A stretch of DNA of 23,191 bases from a virus: positions 1 to 23,191 of the IMG/VR virus record IMGVR_UViG_3300034782_000022. One strand, 5' to 3'. Both the position numbers and the translations under genes were made by a program. Below the pieces are notes generated by a model. The model was not told where the DNA came from and searched no databases. It worked only from the letters and a program-made list of their open reading frames with translations. Numbering within the stretch: the stretch's first letter is position 1; each line of letters opens with the position of its first letter. This document shows, in pieces, positions 15,273 through 21,423 of the stretch.

Positions 15273-16831
15273 CAGATACCCCCTCCCGACATGACCTCGT
15301 AGCCCTCGCGCTGGCGCTGCTGGTGCTTGATCTTCTCGTTGATCTTGCCCCGGAGCTCGTGCCAGAGGAGCTCGCGGTTGTTCGTCGGCCTCAGGTTCCG
15401 CTTCTCCCGCTCCGTGAGGTTCTCGTGGGCCCAGCCCTTCGGCATGAGGTACTCGATGGCCTGGACCATCGCGTCCACCGTGTCGTCGTGGGCCCCGTGC
15501 GGGAACTGCGCGGCCTCGTCCACCAGGACCGAGGAGTACGCGCGGTTGCGGGGCAGGAAGACCTGGCCGCGCTCGATGATGGCGCTCACCGAGTTGACGC
15601 CCCAGGTGAGCCGCACCTCCTTCGACCGGGACCTCGTCCCCACCGGGACGATCCCCTGCATCTCCCGTTGAAGGATCTGCATGATGGCGAAGCCGGACGC
15701 CGAACGCTCGATCAGCTTGAACTTGGCCTGCGGCCACAGCTCGGTCATCGCCCGGATGGCCCGGAGAGTGTCCGGCGTGTTCATCCGCTGCCGCACGGCG
15801 TCGAGGTAGTAAAACTCGTTGCCGCGCCGGCCCCAGACCTGGCCGACCACGAAGTCCGAGGTGTCGGCGTCATCGAACGTCGGGTCCCAGGACTGGATGA
15901 TCTGGTCGCATTGCTGCGCGATGGCGGACGGGTCCTCGTCGTACCACTTCCACCAGAGCCTCTGGATCGCCGCGCCCTCGGGTGCGGTGGGCCGCTGCTG
16001 GTAGAGGGCGTTGAAGGCCCTCGAGCCGACCTCGGCCTTCTTCGTCTCCAGGGCGAGCTCGTCGAAGCGTTCGGCCCACAGGGCCTGCCCCGGGGCCCGC
16101 CCGAGAATGTCGTCTCCGTCTTCGGCGATCGCCGGGAAGTTGACGATGTCCCACAGCTTCGCCTCCGGGCTGGCGAGGATGCGCCCGGCCAGGTCGTCCT
16201 CGTGCCACCGGGTGAGGATCAGCACGATGACGGCTTCGCGGCCCTGGTAGTCCGGATCGGTACGGGTCAGGAAGACCTTGGTCCACCACTCCCAGAGGTT
16301 CTCGCGGATGACCGCGCTGTTCGCCTCCTCCGCGTTCTTGATCGGGTCGTCCAGGATGAGGACGTTGCCGCCGCGCCCCGTAACGGGACCGCCCACGCCG
16401 GCGGTCACCATCCCGCCGCCCGCCGAAGTCTCCCAGCGGTTCGCCGCCCGGGAGTCGTCCAGGATGCGGGCCCCCAGGAGGGGGTAGTGTTCCTGCACGG
16501 AGCGCCGGGCCTTGCGTCCCCAGCTCGCCGCGTAGCTGGCCTCGTAGGACGCCAGGATCACCTTGTGCCTGGGGTCCAGGGCCAGGAGCCAGACCGGAAG
16601 CCAATGGCTGCACAGCTCGGACTTCCCGTGGCGCGGCGGCATCGTGACCATGAGGCGGCGCTTGCCGCCCGGGGGCCTCGAGACGAGCTCGACCAACTTG
16701 TTGGAGAGGTGGTGGAGGTGCGGGGCGTAGTCGTAGGGATTCGGCATCCCGTCCGTGGCCGTGATCGCCAGAGCCAGGGGGCTCAGGAGATGGGCGAACT
16801 CGGCCTCGGGGAGCTCAGCCGGTCTGCTCAT
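15272..16831 (-). CDS. terL: Terminase large subunit (packaging ATPase/nuclease)
   Basis: 519 aa. It drives DNA into the prohead with an N-terminal ATPase and cuts concatemers with a C-terminal RNase H-fold nuclease. Visible motifs are the Walker A-like MPPRHGKSE (residues 64-72), a Walker B-like VLILDDP (157-163, D161/D162), a coupling-type motif LTRWHEDD (206-213), and nuclease acidic residues in QSWDPTFDD (D316), LIERSASG (E375) and HDDTVDA (D449, D450, D453). The length is typical for phage large terminases. The start at 16831 overlaps the upstream candidate small terminase by 17 nt, the usual TerS-TerL arrangement. All the key residues seen are intact, so the protein should be functional. 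Confidence 0.95.
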   Translation of the reverse strand: MSRPAELPEAEFAHLLSPLALAITATDGMPNPYDYAPHLHHLSNKLVELVSRPPGGKRRLMVTMPPRHGKSELCSHWLPVWLLALDPRHKVILASYEASYAASWGRKARRSVQEHYPLLGARILDDSRAANRWETSAGGGMVTAGVGGPVTGRGGNVLILDDPIKNAEEANSAVIRENLWEWWTKVFLTRTDPDYQGREAVIVLILTRWHEDDLAGRILASPEAKLWDIVNFPAIAEDGDDILGRAPGQALWAERFDELALETKKAEVGSRAFNALYQQRPTAPEGAAIQRLWWKWYDEDPSAIAQQCDQIIQSWDPTFDDADTSDFVVGQVWGRRGNEFYYLDAVRQRMNTPDTLRAIRAMTELWPQAKFKLIERSASGFAIMQILQREMQGIVPVGTRSRSKEVRLTWGVNSVSAIIERGQVFLPRNRAYSSVLVDEAAQFPHGAHDDTVDAMVQAIEYLMPKGWAHENLTEREKRNLRPTNNRELLWHELRGKINEKIKHQQRQREGYEVMSGGGI

Positions 16832-17231
16832 CCGTCACTCCAGGGAACGGGAGGGTCTTCCGCTTGACCACCTTGGCGTCCAGGACCTTCGCGGCCTCGG
16901 GGTGGTCCCGCATGAAGGCGACGAGCTTCTGGCGGGACTCCTCGATCCGCTTCAGCATGTGCTTCGCCTCCTCGTTCTCGGCCTTGGGCGGGTCGCCGAA
17001 GCGGTAACGCCAGAGGAGCATCTCGATGTTGCCGGCCTCGCCGGCCCGGAGGCGGTCAAGGAGGTTCGTCTGGTACTCGGGGTCGTCCAGGAGCTTCGCC
17101 GCCACCGCCTTGGCTTCGCGCTGGCGCTCGCTCCCGAACTTCCCGTCCGCGGTGCGGTTCTTCGTCCGCTCCTCCACGGACGGGAGGTTGTCCTCGGGAC
17201 GATACTCGAGCTCCAGGCCGATCTTCTTCAT
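16815..17231 (-). CDS. Putative terminase small subunit / packaging accessory protein
   Basis: 138 aa. The ATG at 17231 overlaps the previous stop as ATGA; a longer open frame upstream is only a shadow of the membrane-protein gene. The chain has a disordered polar N-terminus (residues 1-40), a helical middle with 'NLLDRLRAGEAGNIEMLLWRYRFGDPP' (residues 56-82; shown as its pattern, a helix, turn, then 'lLw.Y.fGdPP'), and a helical region 85-120. The 'G.a..iE.LLW.Y.fG.P' pattern is common in proteins encoded just before large terminases in phages. No DNA-binding HTH is obvious. The call rests mostly on position and the short pattern. Confidence 0.6.
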   Translation of the reverse strand: MKKIGLELEYRPEDNLPSVEERTKNRTADGKFGSERQREAKAVAAKLLDDPEYQTNLLDRLRAGEAGNIEMLLWRYRFGDPPKAENEEAKHMLKRIEESRQKLVAFMRDHPEAAKVLDAKVVKRKTLPFPGVTDEQTG

Positions 17232-17428
17232 GGCCAGAACAGATGCCCAAAGAGGAATCCGAGCGAGAAGGCGAAGAGGATGAACGGGCCGGGTTGCGCC
17301 TCCACCGCCCTGCGGACGACCGCCGTGATGTGGTTCCCCGGGATGTCGTCCTTCAGGGTGCGCCACTCGAGGATGAGCCAGCCCGCGGCCAGGGCCACGA
17401 GCGACAACACCAGGATCGCTCCGGTCAT
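17228..17428 (-). CDS. Small two-helix membrane protein (holin-like candidate)
   Basis: 66 aa, overlapping the neighbours by 4 nt at both ends (ATGA). Two hydrophobic segments are clear: residues 4-22 (AILVLSLVALAAGWLILEW) and 47-65 (GPFILFAFSLGFLFGHLFW), joined by a charged loop with KDD and RR. This topology is that of small class II holins, but no endolysin is seen in the window, so it could equally be a membrane protein of other function. It sits in a run of short genes upstream of the terminase. Confidence 0.7.
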   Translation of the reverse strand: MTGAILVLSLVALAAGWLILEWRTLKDDIPGNHITAVVRRAVEAQPGPFILFAFSLGFLFGHLFWP

Positions 17429-17622
17429 CCCCTGCCTCCCAAACGCGGCGGGGCGGGGCGGTGCGGCGTGGAGTCGAACTTCGACTCGCCGGGCTTCGCC
17501 GGCCCGTCCTGCTGGTTCAGAAGGATCTCGTGGTCACCGACGTTGATCGAGATGCCCTTCGTCTTCTTCAGCCAGTTCCAGGGGAGCAGCGCCCGGAGGA
17601 TGTCGCCCAGGGGGATCTTCAC
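17425..17622 (-). CDS. 65-aa hypothetical protein with amphipathic N-terminus
   Basis: GTG start at 17622, overlapping the preceding stop as GTGA. The chain starts MKIPLGDILRALLPWNWLKK, an amphipathic, Trp-containing helix that could lie on a membrane, followed by a short beta-like part (ISINVGDHEILLNQQ) and a Pro/Arg-rich tail. It is coupled to the two-helix membrane protein that follows, which hints at a joint membrane function. No family is recognised. Confidence 0.6.
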   Translation of the reverse strand: MKIPLGDILRALLPWNWLKKTKGISINVGDHEILLNQQDGPAKPGESKFDSTPHRPAPPRLGGRG

Positions 17623-17789
17623 TTCTTGCTCGCCTTGACGCGCTCGGCGGCCTCCTCGCGCATCTGCTTCTGCCAGGCGTCAAAGCCGATCTTGCAATGC
17701 ACGCAGACGACCTTCGGCCCGCCCTCCTTCTTCGAGGGGTTGCGCCCCCAACGGTGGACCCGGCACTTCTCCTTCTTCTTGCTCGGCAT
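17619..17789 (-). CDS. 56-aa Lys-rich mini zinc-binding protein
   Basis: The ATG at 17789 directly follows the stop of the lipoprotein gene (TAGATG). The chain has potential zinc ligands C9-x2-H12 and C29-x2-C32 (KVVCVHC), separated by a Lys/Gly/Pro-rich loop, then a charged helix (DAWQKQMREEAAERVKASKK). This is a minimal zinc ribbon or knuckle. The spacing of ligands is the same as in the 53-aa protein at 22694-22855. Function unknown; it might bind nucleic acid. Confidence 0.65.
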   Translation of the reverse strand: MPSKKKEKCRVHRWGRNPSKKEGGPKVVCVHCKIGFDAWQKQMREEAAERVKASKK

Positions 17790-18980
17790 CTAACGCTCTC
17801 CTTCCGCGTAGGTGGGCGCGTTCGCGCAGAACGTCTCCCACCGTCCTCGACAGTCACTCTGCGCCGGGTTGCCCCGGTAGGGCGGGTAGGGCTCGCCGTT
17901 GCACTTCCACTTCTGGTCGCACAGCTCGGCCTCGCAGATCGGCCTGAGCGGGTCGCCATCCCCCCGCACCGGGCAGCCGCCCCGCGGCACGCACCCCGGG
18001 GAGCCACAGGTGTTTGGGGGGTTGCCCGTTCCAGGCATACAGCAATATCCGATGGAGGCGCAGAAGTCGGGCTGGTTGATCGTGACCCATGTGCAATCGA
18101 GGATTCCGTTGTGCTCGCGGCACTTGAACTGCATCCGTGCGGTGTCCGGGCGCGACTCCGGGCACTCACCAGACGGCGGCGGGGTTGGCGGGGGCGGGGT
18201 AGGGCCCGGGCCACCGCCGCAGACCGAGGGGTCGTTCAGTTTCCAGGCGGGTCGGTCGGCGTTGGGTGACCAGATCACCTTCCCGCCGCCGTAGTTGTAG
18301 ACCTTGTAGCCCTCCCACCAGCCGTCGCAGCGAGCGGCCACCGCGATCTCGTCAGTCCCGCCTGGAGTCGTGTCGATGTGCCTGCCGGCGCACAGCCCCG
18401 TGAGCTTCACCGCGTCGATCACCGCGTGCATCCACTCGTCCGGCTCCATCCCGGTCGGACAGTCCGTCCCGATGTCGCAGCCGGTGAGCTCGCGCATGGC
18501 GGTGTTCACCGTGGGGGCGTAGTTCCTCATCACGGGGCCCATCGTCAGGTTCTGCTCCTGGCCCTGGGGGAACGAGCAACCCTCGTCGGGCTCGCAGGGG
18601 TTCCAGGTCTGCCCGAAGTAGCAGTCGCACGCCTGGCTCTGTGGCCGGAAGGTCCCGCCCCTATCGGTGAACGTGGGGCATTGGGGCTCCGGAAGCGGCT
18701 CCCCGCCGTCGCACTTCGGGGCCTCCTCGCAATGCCGCGGGTCCTGGCTCGGGTTGTGGACGCACGGGCTCTCGACGCTCGAGCATTGCTGGGGCGGCTC
18801 GTCGTGACACCACTTGTACCCCTGGTCGAGGAGCTCCTGACATGCCTGGGTATACGGGGGTGTCGGCTGCGGAGTCGGCGTCGGCTGCGGGCCCGGGCCG
18901 GGGCCGCCGGGACAGGCGGGGAGGGTGAGGACTCCGAGGATGACGAACGGAAGGAGGGACTGTCCGTCTAGACTCTTCAT
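17790..18980 (-). CDS. Cysteine-rich secreted lipoprotein (31 Cys)
   Basis: 396 aa, first gene of the minus-strand module. The ATG at 18980 has GGAGG about 10 nt upstream. The N-terminus has a short basic start, a hydrophobic stretch (residues 9-20) and a lipobox-like LPAC (C23), so lipidation and export are predicted. A Pro/Thr/Gly linker (24-43) leads to Cys-rich module 1 (47-254), then a second Pro-rich linker (254-272) and Cys-rich module 2 (273-385). In all 31 Cys are present, an unusual density that suggests disulphide-stapled domains outside the cytoplasm. The middle (TVNTAMRELTGCDIGTDC...DEWMHAVIDAVKLTGLC) may be a small helical domain. No family is recognised. It may modify the host surface or be part of the virion; neither is shown by sequence. 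Confidence 0.75.
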   Translation of the reverse strand: MKSLDGQSLLPFVILGVLTLPACPGGPGPGPQPTPTPQPTPPYTQACQELLDQGYKWCHDEPPQQCSSVESPCVHNPSQDPRHCEEAPKCDGGEPLPEPQCPTFTDRGGTFRPQSQACDCYFGQTWNPCEPDEGCSFPQGQEQNLTMGPVMRNYAPTVNTAMRELTGCDIGTDCPTGMEPDEWMHAVIDAVKLTGLCAGRHIDTTPGGTDEIAVAARCDGWWEGYKVYNYGGGKVIWSPNADRPAWKLNDPSVCGGGPGPTPPPPTPPPSGECPESRPDTARMQFKCREHNGILDCTWVTINQPDFCASIGYCCMPGTGNPPNTCGSPGCVPRGGCPVRGDGDPLRPICEAELCDQKWKCNGEPYPPYRGNPAQSDCRGRWETFCANAPTYAEGER

Positions 18981-19025
18981 CTCATTCTACCCTCCGATTC
19001 AGAGACGGACGTCTCGCTCCGGTGG

Positions 19026-19055
19026 AGTTTGCCCCCTACACGGGAAGCGTGTCAA
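19026..19055 (-). promoter_or_regulatory. Leftward promoter candidate
   Basis: TTGACA read on the minus strand at 19055-19050, then an 18-bp spacer and CAAACT at 19031-19026, which matches TATAAT at only 3 of 6 positions. It would drive the lipoprotein and the rest of the virion module. The -10 match is weak; a phage-encoded activator or other sigma factor may be needed. Confidence 0.35.
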
Positions 19056-19072
19056 CAAGAACCGTTGACACG
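19048..19072. repeat. Perfect 9-bp inverted repeat (operator candidate)
   Basis: CGTGTCAAC (19048-19056) and GTTGACACG (19064-19072) are exact reverse complements around a 7-nt AAGAACC spacer. Each arm contains TTGACA, one facing each module. The size (25 bp, two 9-bp half-sites) fits a dimeric repressor or activator operator placed over the -35 elements. Confidence 0.7.
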
Positions 19073-19093
19073 AGCGCACGCCTTTGATACGTT
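19065..19093 (+). promoter_or_regulatory. Rightward sigma70-type promoter candidate
   Basis: A perfect -35 TTGACA at 19065-19070 is followed by a 17-bp spacer and TACGTT at 19088-19093 (3 of 6 matches to TATAAT, with TA and final T kept). The predicted start of transcription (about 19100) falls almost on the first ATG at 19102, so the transcript could be leaderless. Confidence 0.5.
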
Positions 19094-19101
19094 GCGCGGG
19101 C

Positions 19102-19464
19102 ATGGCAGCCAAGAAGACGCGCCCGAGCCGGGCCACGGTGATCGAGGAGGTTTCGGACGCCGATGCGAACAAAGCCAGCTACCAGCTGGTCCGGCGTCGC
19201 CAGGGGGCCAAGCCCTCAGCCGCTGCCTCCGAAGCCGCACGCCTGATGCAGCGCCGCCGCTCCGCTCAACAGACGGTCGAGGAGCGGTCGGAGATGATGC
19301 GGAAGGCGGCGACGGCCTACTGGAAACGACTGACTCCAGCCCAACGCAAGCTGGAGGCCCGCAAGCGCGCGAAGAAGCGGGCAGCCAACCGCCGGGCCCG
19401 CATTCGGGCAAAGCTCAAAGGGGGTAGTGGTGGGAGAGATTCCGGAGCCGGGGGCCTACGCTGA
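19102..19464 (+). CDS. Small Arg/Lys-rich protein at the head of the early module
   Basis: 120 aa, taking the ATG at 19102; an in-frame TTG at 19084 is the alternative. There is no Shine-Dalgarno in front of either, which agrees with leaderless translation. The chain begins MAAKKTRPSRATVIEEV, and residues 60-110 are extremely basic and helical (RRRSAQ..., KLEARKRAKKRAANRRARIR). Nucleic-acid binding is plausible from composition, but no helix-turn-helix is recognised. It is the first gene after the palindromic control region and overlaps the exonuclease gene by 38 nt, so it might be a regulator or a histone-like early protein; both are guesses. Confidence 0.65.
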   Translation: MAAKKTRPSRATVIEEVSDADANKASYQLVRRRQGAKPSAAASEAARLMQRRRSAQQTVEERSEMMRKAATAYWKRLTPAQRKLEARKRAKKRAANRRARIRAKLKGGSGGRDSGAGGLR

Positions 19465-20269
19465 CGTTTCGTTCGACGACTATGCGGCCTGGCCGGCAGT
19501 AAACCACTCCATCCTGCGCCACTTCCGGAAGACGGCGGCGCACGTTCGGCACGAGATGGAGAGCCAGGACGAGTCCTCGAAGCACCAGGAGCTCGGGCGG
19601 GCGGTCCACACCGCCGTGCTCGAGCCCGGCAACTTCGAGAGCGAGTTCGTCGTCAAGCCCAAGATGGACCGGCGCACCAAGGCGGGGAAGGCCGCCTGGG
19701 CCATGTTCGAGAAGGAGGCCGCGGGCCGAAAGATCCTCACCGAGGAGGAGTGGGCGATCTGCGACGGGATTATGAAGAACATCGAGAAGCACCCGACCGC
19801 CCGGGCCTTCCTCCGGGGCAAGGGGGTCAACGAGCTGTCCCTTCTGTGGCGGGACCAGGAGTTCGACCTCCTCTGCAAGGCCCGCCTGGACCGACTCCTG
19901 ATCTTCGAGGGCCACCCGTACATCCTCGACGTGAAGACGATGCACAAGCCCGCGTCCACGCACGCCTTCCAGGTATCCGTGGAGTCGTACCAGTACCACT
20001 CCCAGGGGGCCTTCTACCTCCGGGGGGCCCAGCAGCTGCAACCCGCCGAGCGCCGCTTCGCCTGGCTGGCCTGCGAGACGGAGCCGCCGCACCTCGTTCG
20101 CCTGTTCGATGCCGACGACGAGGCGCTCAAGATCGGGGCCGACGAGGTGGCCTCGTGGCTCCAGAGGTTCAAGGAATGCACGGAATCCGGTACCTGGCCG
20201 GGCTGGGGAGACGGAATGGATATCGCCGGGCTCCCTCCGTGGGTGATGAAGCGGTTCAATATTGAGTGA
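19427..20269 (+). CDS. RecE-like exonuclease (PD-(D/E)XK superfamily)
   Basis: 280 aa, GTG start at 19427 (a second GTG at 19430) behind AAAGGGGG. It resembles the exodeoxyribonuclease VIII (RecE) / DUF3799-like nucleases that resect double-stranded ends 5' to 3' to give annealing substrates. Core pattern: LGRAVHTAVLEP with H61 (residues 57-67), NELSLLWRD (E136), CKARLDRL (D155), YILDVKTM (D168, K170), and ESYQYHSQGAFYL (Y190, Q193, Y197). The N-terminal 'YADVSFDDYAAWPAVNHSILRHF' pattern is also typical of the family. All catalytic positions are present. The next gene codes for a probable annealing protein, completing a RecE/RecT-type pair for phage recombination and repair of replication ends. 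Confidence 0.85.
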   Translation: MVGEIPEPGAYADVSFDDYAAWPAVNHSILRHFRKTAAHVRHEMESQDESSKHQELGRAVHTAVLEPGNFESEFVVKPKMDRRTKAGKAAWAMFEKEAAGRKILTEEEWAICDGIMKNIEKHPTARAFLRGKGVNELSLLWRDQEFDLLCKARLDRLLIFEGHPYILDVKTMHKPASTHAFQVSVESYQYHSQGAFYLRGAQQLQPAERRFAWLACETEPPHLVRLFDADDEALKIGADEVASWLQRFKECTESGTWPGWGDGMDIAGLPPWVMKRFNIE

Positions 20270-20280
20270 GAGAGGCTCAG

Positions 20281-21309
20281 ATGTCAGAGAACAAGGGGGA
20301 CAAGACCCTCCAACGGGTTGAAGTAGCCGACAAGGATATGGTCTTCACCGACCGGGGGGTCCGGCTGGACTCGCCGGCGGCGGCGGTGAACTTCGCCAAG
20401 TGGTGCTACGAATCGGGCTATCTGCCCGAACACATCAAGAACGCCAAGCAGGCGTTCGCCATCCTCGCCCGCGGGGCCGAGCTGGGGCTCTCGCCCTTCG
20501 CCTCCTGGCGCTTCGTCTACATGACCAAGGGGGGCCGGCTGGCCCTGGAGACGGAGGGGGCCCTGGCCGTCTGCCAGTCCTCCCCCGTGTTCGAGGACTA
20601 CTCCGAGCGCATCGAGGGCCAGGGGAACGACATGAAGGCGGTCGCCGCGGCCAAGCGGAAGGGCCGCTCGCTCGTCGTCAAGGAGTTCACCTACGCCCAG
20701 GCGCTCCGGGCCGGGCTTCTGAAGCCGGGACGCACCCGAGATGGGCGCGAGTTCGACACCGTCTGGCAGAGCTACCTCGAGGACATGCTCCTCGCCCGAG
20801 CTCGTGGCCGGGCCCTGCGGCAGGCGTTCGCCGACGTCCTGGGCGGCATCCCCGTCCGGGGTGAGGCCGAAGACATCGACCGGCAGCGGGTCGAGGATCA
20901 CCGAGACGAGCCGGCCCCGACGCAGCTGGGGCCCGGCGACGACCAGCTCCTCGCCGCTCTCCTGCCCCCGGAGGCCCCGGCCCCGAAGGAGGAGGAGATC
21001 CCCAGCCCCCGAGAGCGGGCGGTCATCGACGCCCAGGTGGACGAGGTCCTTCCTCCCACCGTGACGAACACCACCCAGGAGCTCATGGAGGAGCGGCGGT
21101 CCAAGATGCCCGAGGAGCCCCCCGAACCCGAGGGCTCCAAGGTGGCCGTGGCCGAGTGCCAGGGCTGCGGAACACTCTACGCCATCGACCGGGAGGGCTG
21201 CCCGGAGTGCGGGCTGGCGAAGGGCCAGGCCCCCGAAGAACCCCCGCCGGCCCCGGAGCCTGAACCGGACGGCCTGTTCGCCAAGCTCGTCAAGGACCAG
21301 GGGGAGTAA
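20281..21309 (+). CDS. Probable single-strand annealing protein (RecT-like) with C-terminal zinc ribbon
   Basis: 342 aa from the ATG at 20281, with GAGAGG about 5 nt upstream; a GTG at 20266 would add five residues. The core (residues about 30-195) has 'AFAILARGAELGLSPFAS' with a following 'MTKGGRLALETEGALAV', a pattern seen in phage recombinases of the RecT type ('rG.elGl.p..al..iy.i.Gk..l..d..lal'). The region 'WQSYLEDMLLARARGRALRQ' near residues 162-181 resembles the conserved C-terminal helix of that family. After an acidic, Pro-rich linker (200-285) comes a zinc ribbon C293xxC296...C307xxC310, then an acidic tail ending LFAKLVKDQGE, which may bind partner proteins as SSB tails do. Its partner gene is the preceding RecE-like exonuclease. 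The family call is moderate. Confidence 0.6.
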   Translation: MSENKGDKTLQRVEVADKDMVFTDRGVRLDSPAAAVNFAKWCYESGYLPEHIKNAKQAFAILARGAELGLSPFASWRFVYMTKGGRLALETEGALAVCQSSPVFEDYSERIEGQGNDMKAVAAAKRKGRSLVVKEFTYAQALRAGLLKPGRTRDGREFDTVWQSYLEDMLLARARGRALRQAFADVLGGIPVRGEAEDIDRQRVEDHRDEPAPTQLGPGDDQLLAALLPPEAPAPKEEEIPSPRERAVIDAQVDEVLPPTVTNTTQELMEERRSKMPEEPPEPEGSKVAVAECQGCGTLYAIDREGCPECGLAKGQAPEEPPPAPEPEPDGLFAKLVKDQGE

Positions 21310-21423
21310 CGTGGCCCCCCTCTCGGGGGAGGTGGCGGGCTTGTCCTGCCCTCTCTCACCCGCCGGCCCCTCCAGCCGGTGCCTCGCAGCGGGGAGTCCG
21401 TCGCCTCCTCCGAGGGGGGGACC
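21310..21423 (+). other. Intergenic gap with GC-rich hairpins
   Basis: The 114-nt gap begins with CCCCC-TCTC-GGGGG (21316-21329), 6 nt after the annealing-protein stop, and also holds CCGGC...GCCGG (21363-21379). A ribosome site (GAGGGGGGG) precedes the ATG at 21424. Without U-runs these are at best weak terminators or RNA-stability elements; no promoter is convincing. Confidence 0.4.

Larger units (their letters stand above)
18981..19101. promoter_or_regulatory. Divergent intergenic control region
   Basis: This 121-bp region separates the leftward virion module from the rightward DNA-metabolism module and is the only point where the coding strand switches. It contains the palindrome at 19048-19072, a promoter candidate in each direction, and the GGAGG ribosome site for the lipoprotein gene (near 18991-18995). 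No other open frame is convincing here. Confidence 0.7.

Noticed and set aside
13230-15302. Long plus-strand frame opposite the portal gene
   Set aside because: Shadow of the portal gene, with biased composition and no motifs.
21310-21423. Rho-independent terminator after the annealing-protein gene
   Set aside because: Hairpins are present but no U-run follows, and the next gene is on the same strand with its own ribosome site and no convincing promoter. It is recorded only as a structured gap.
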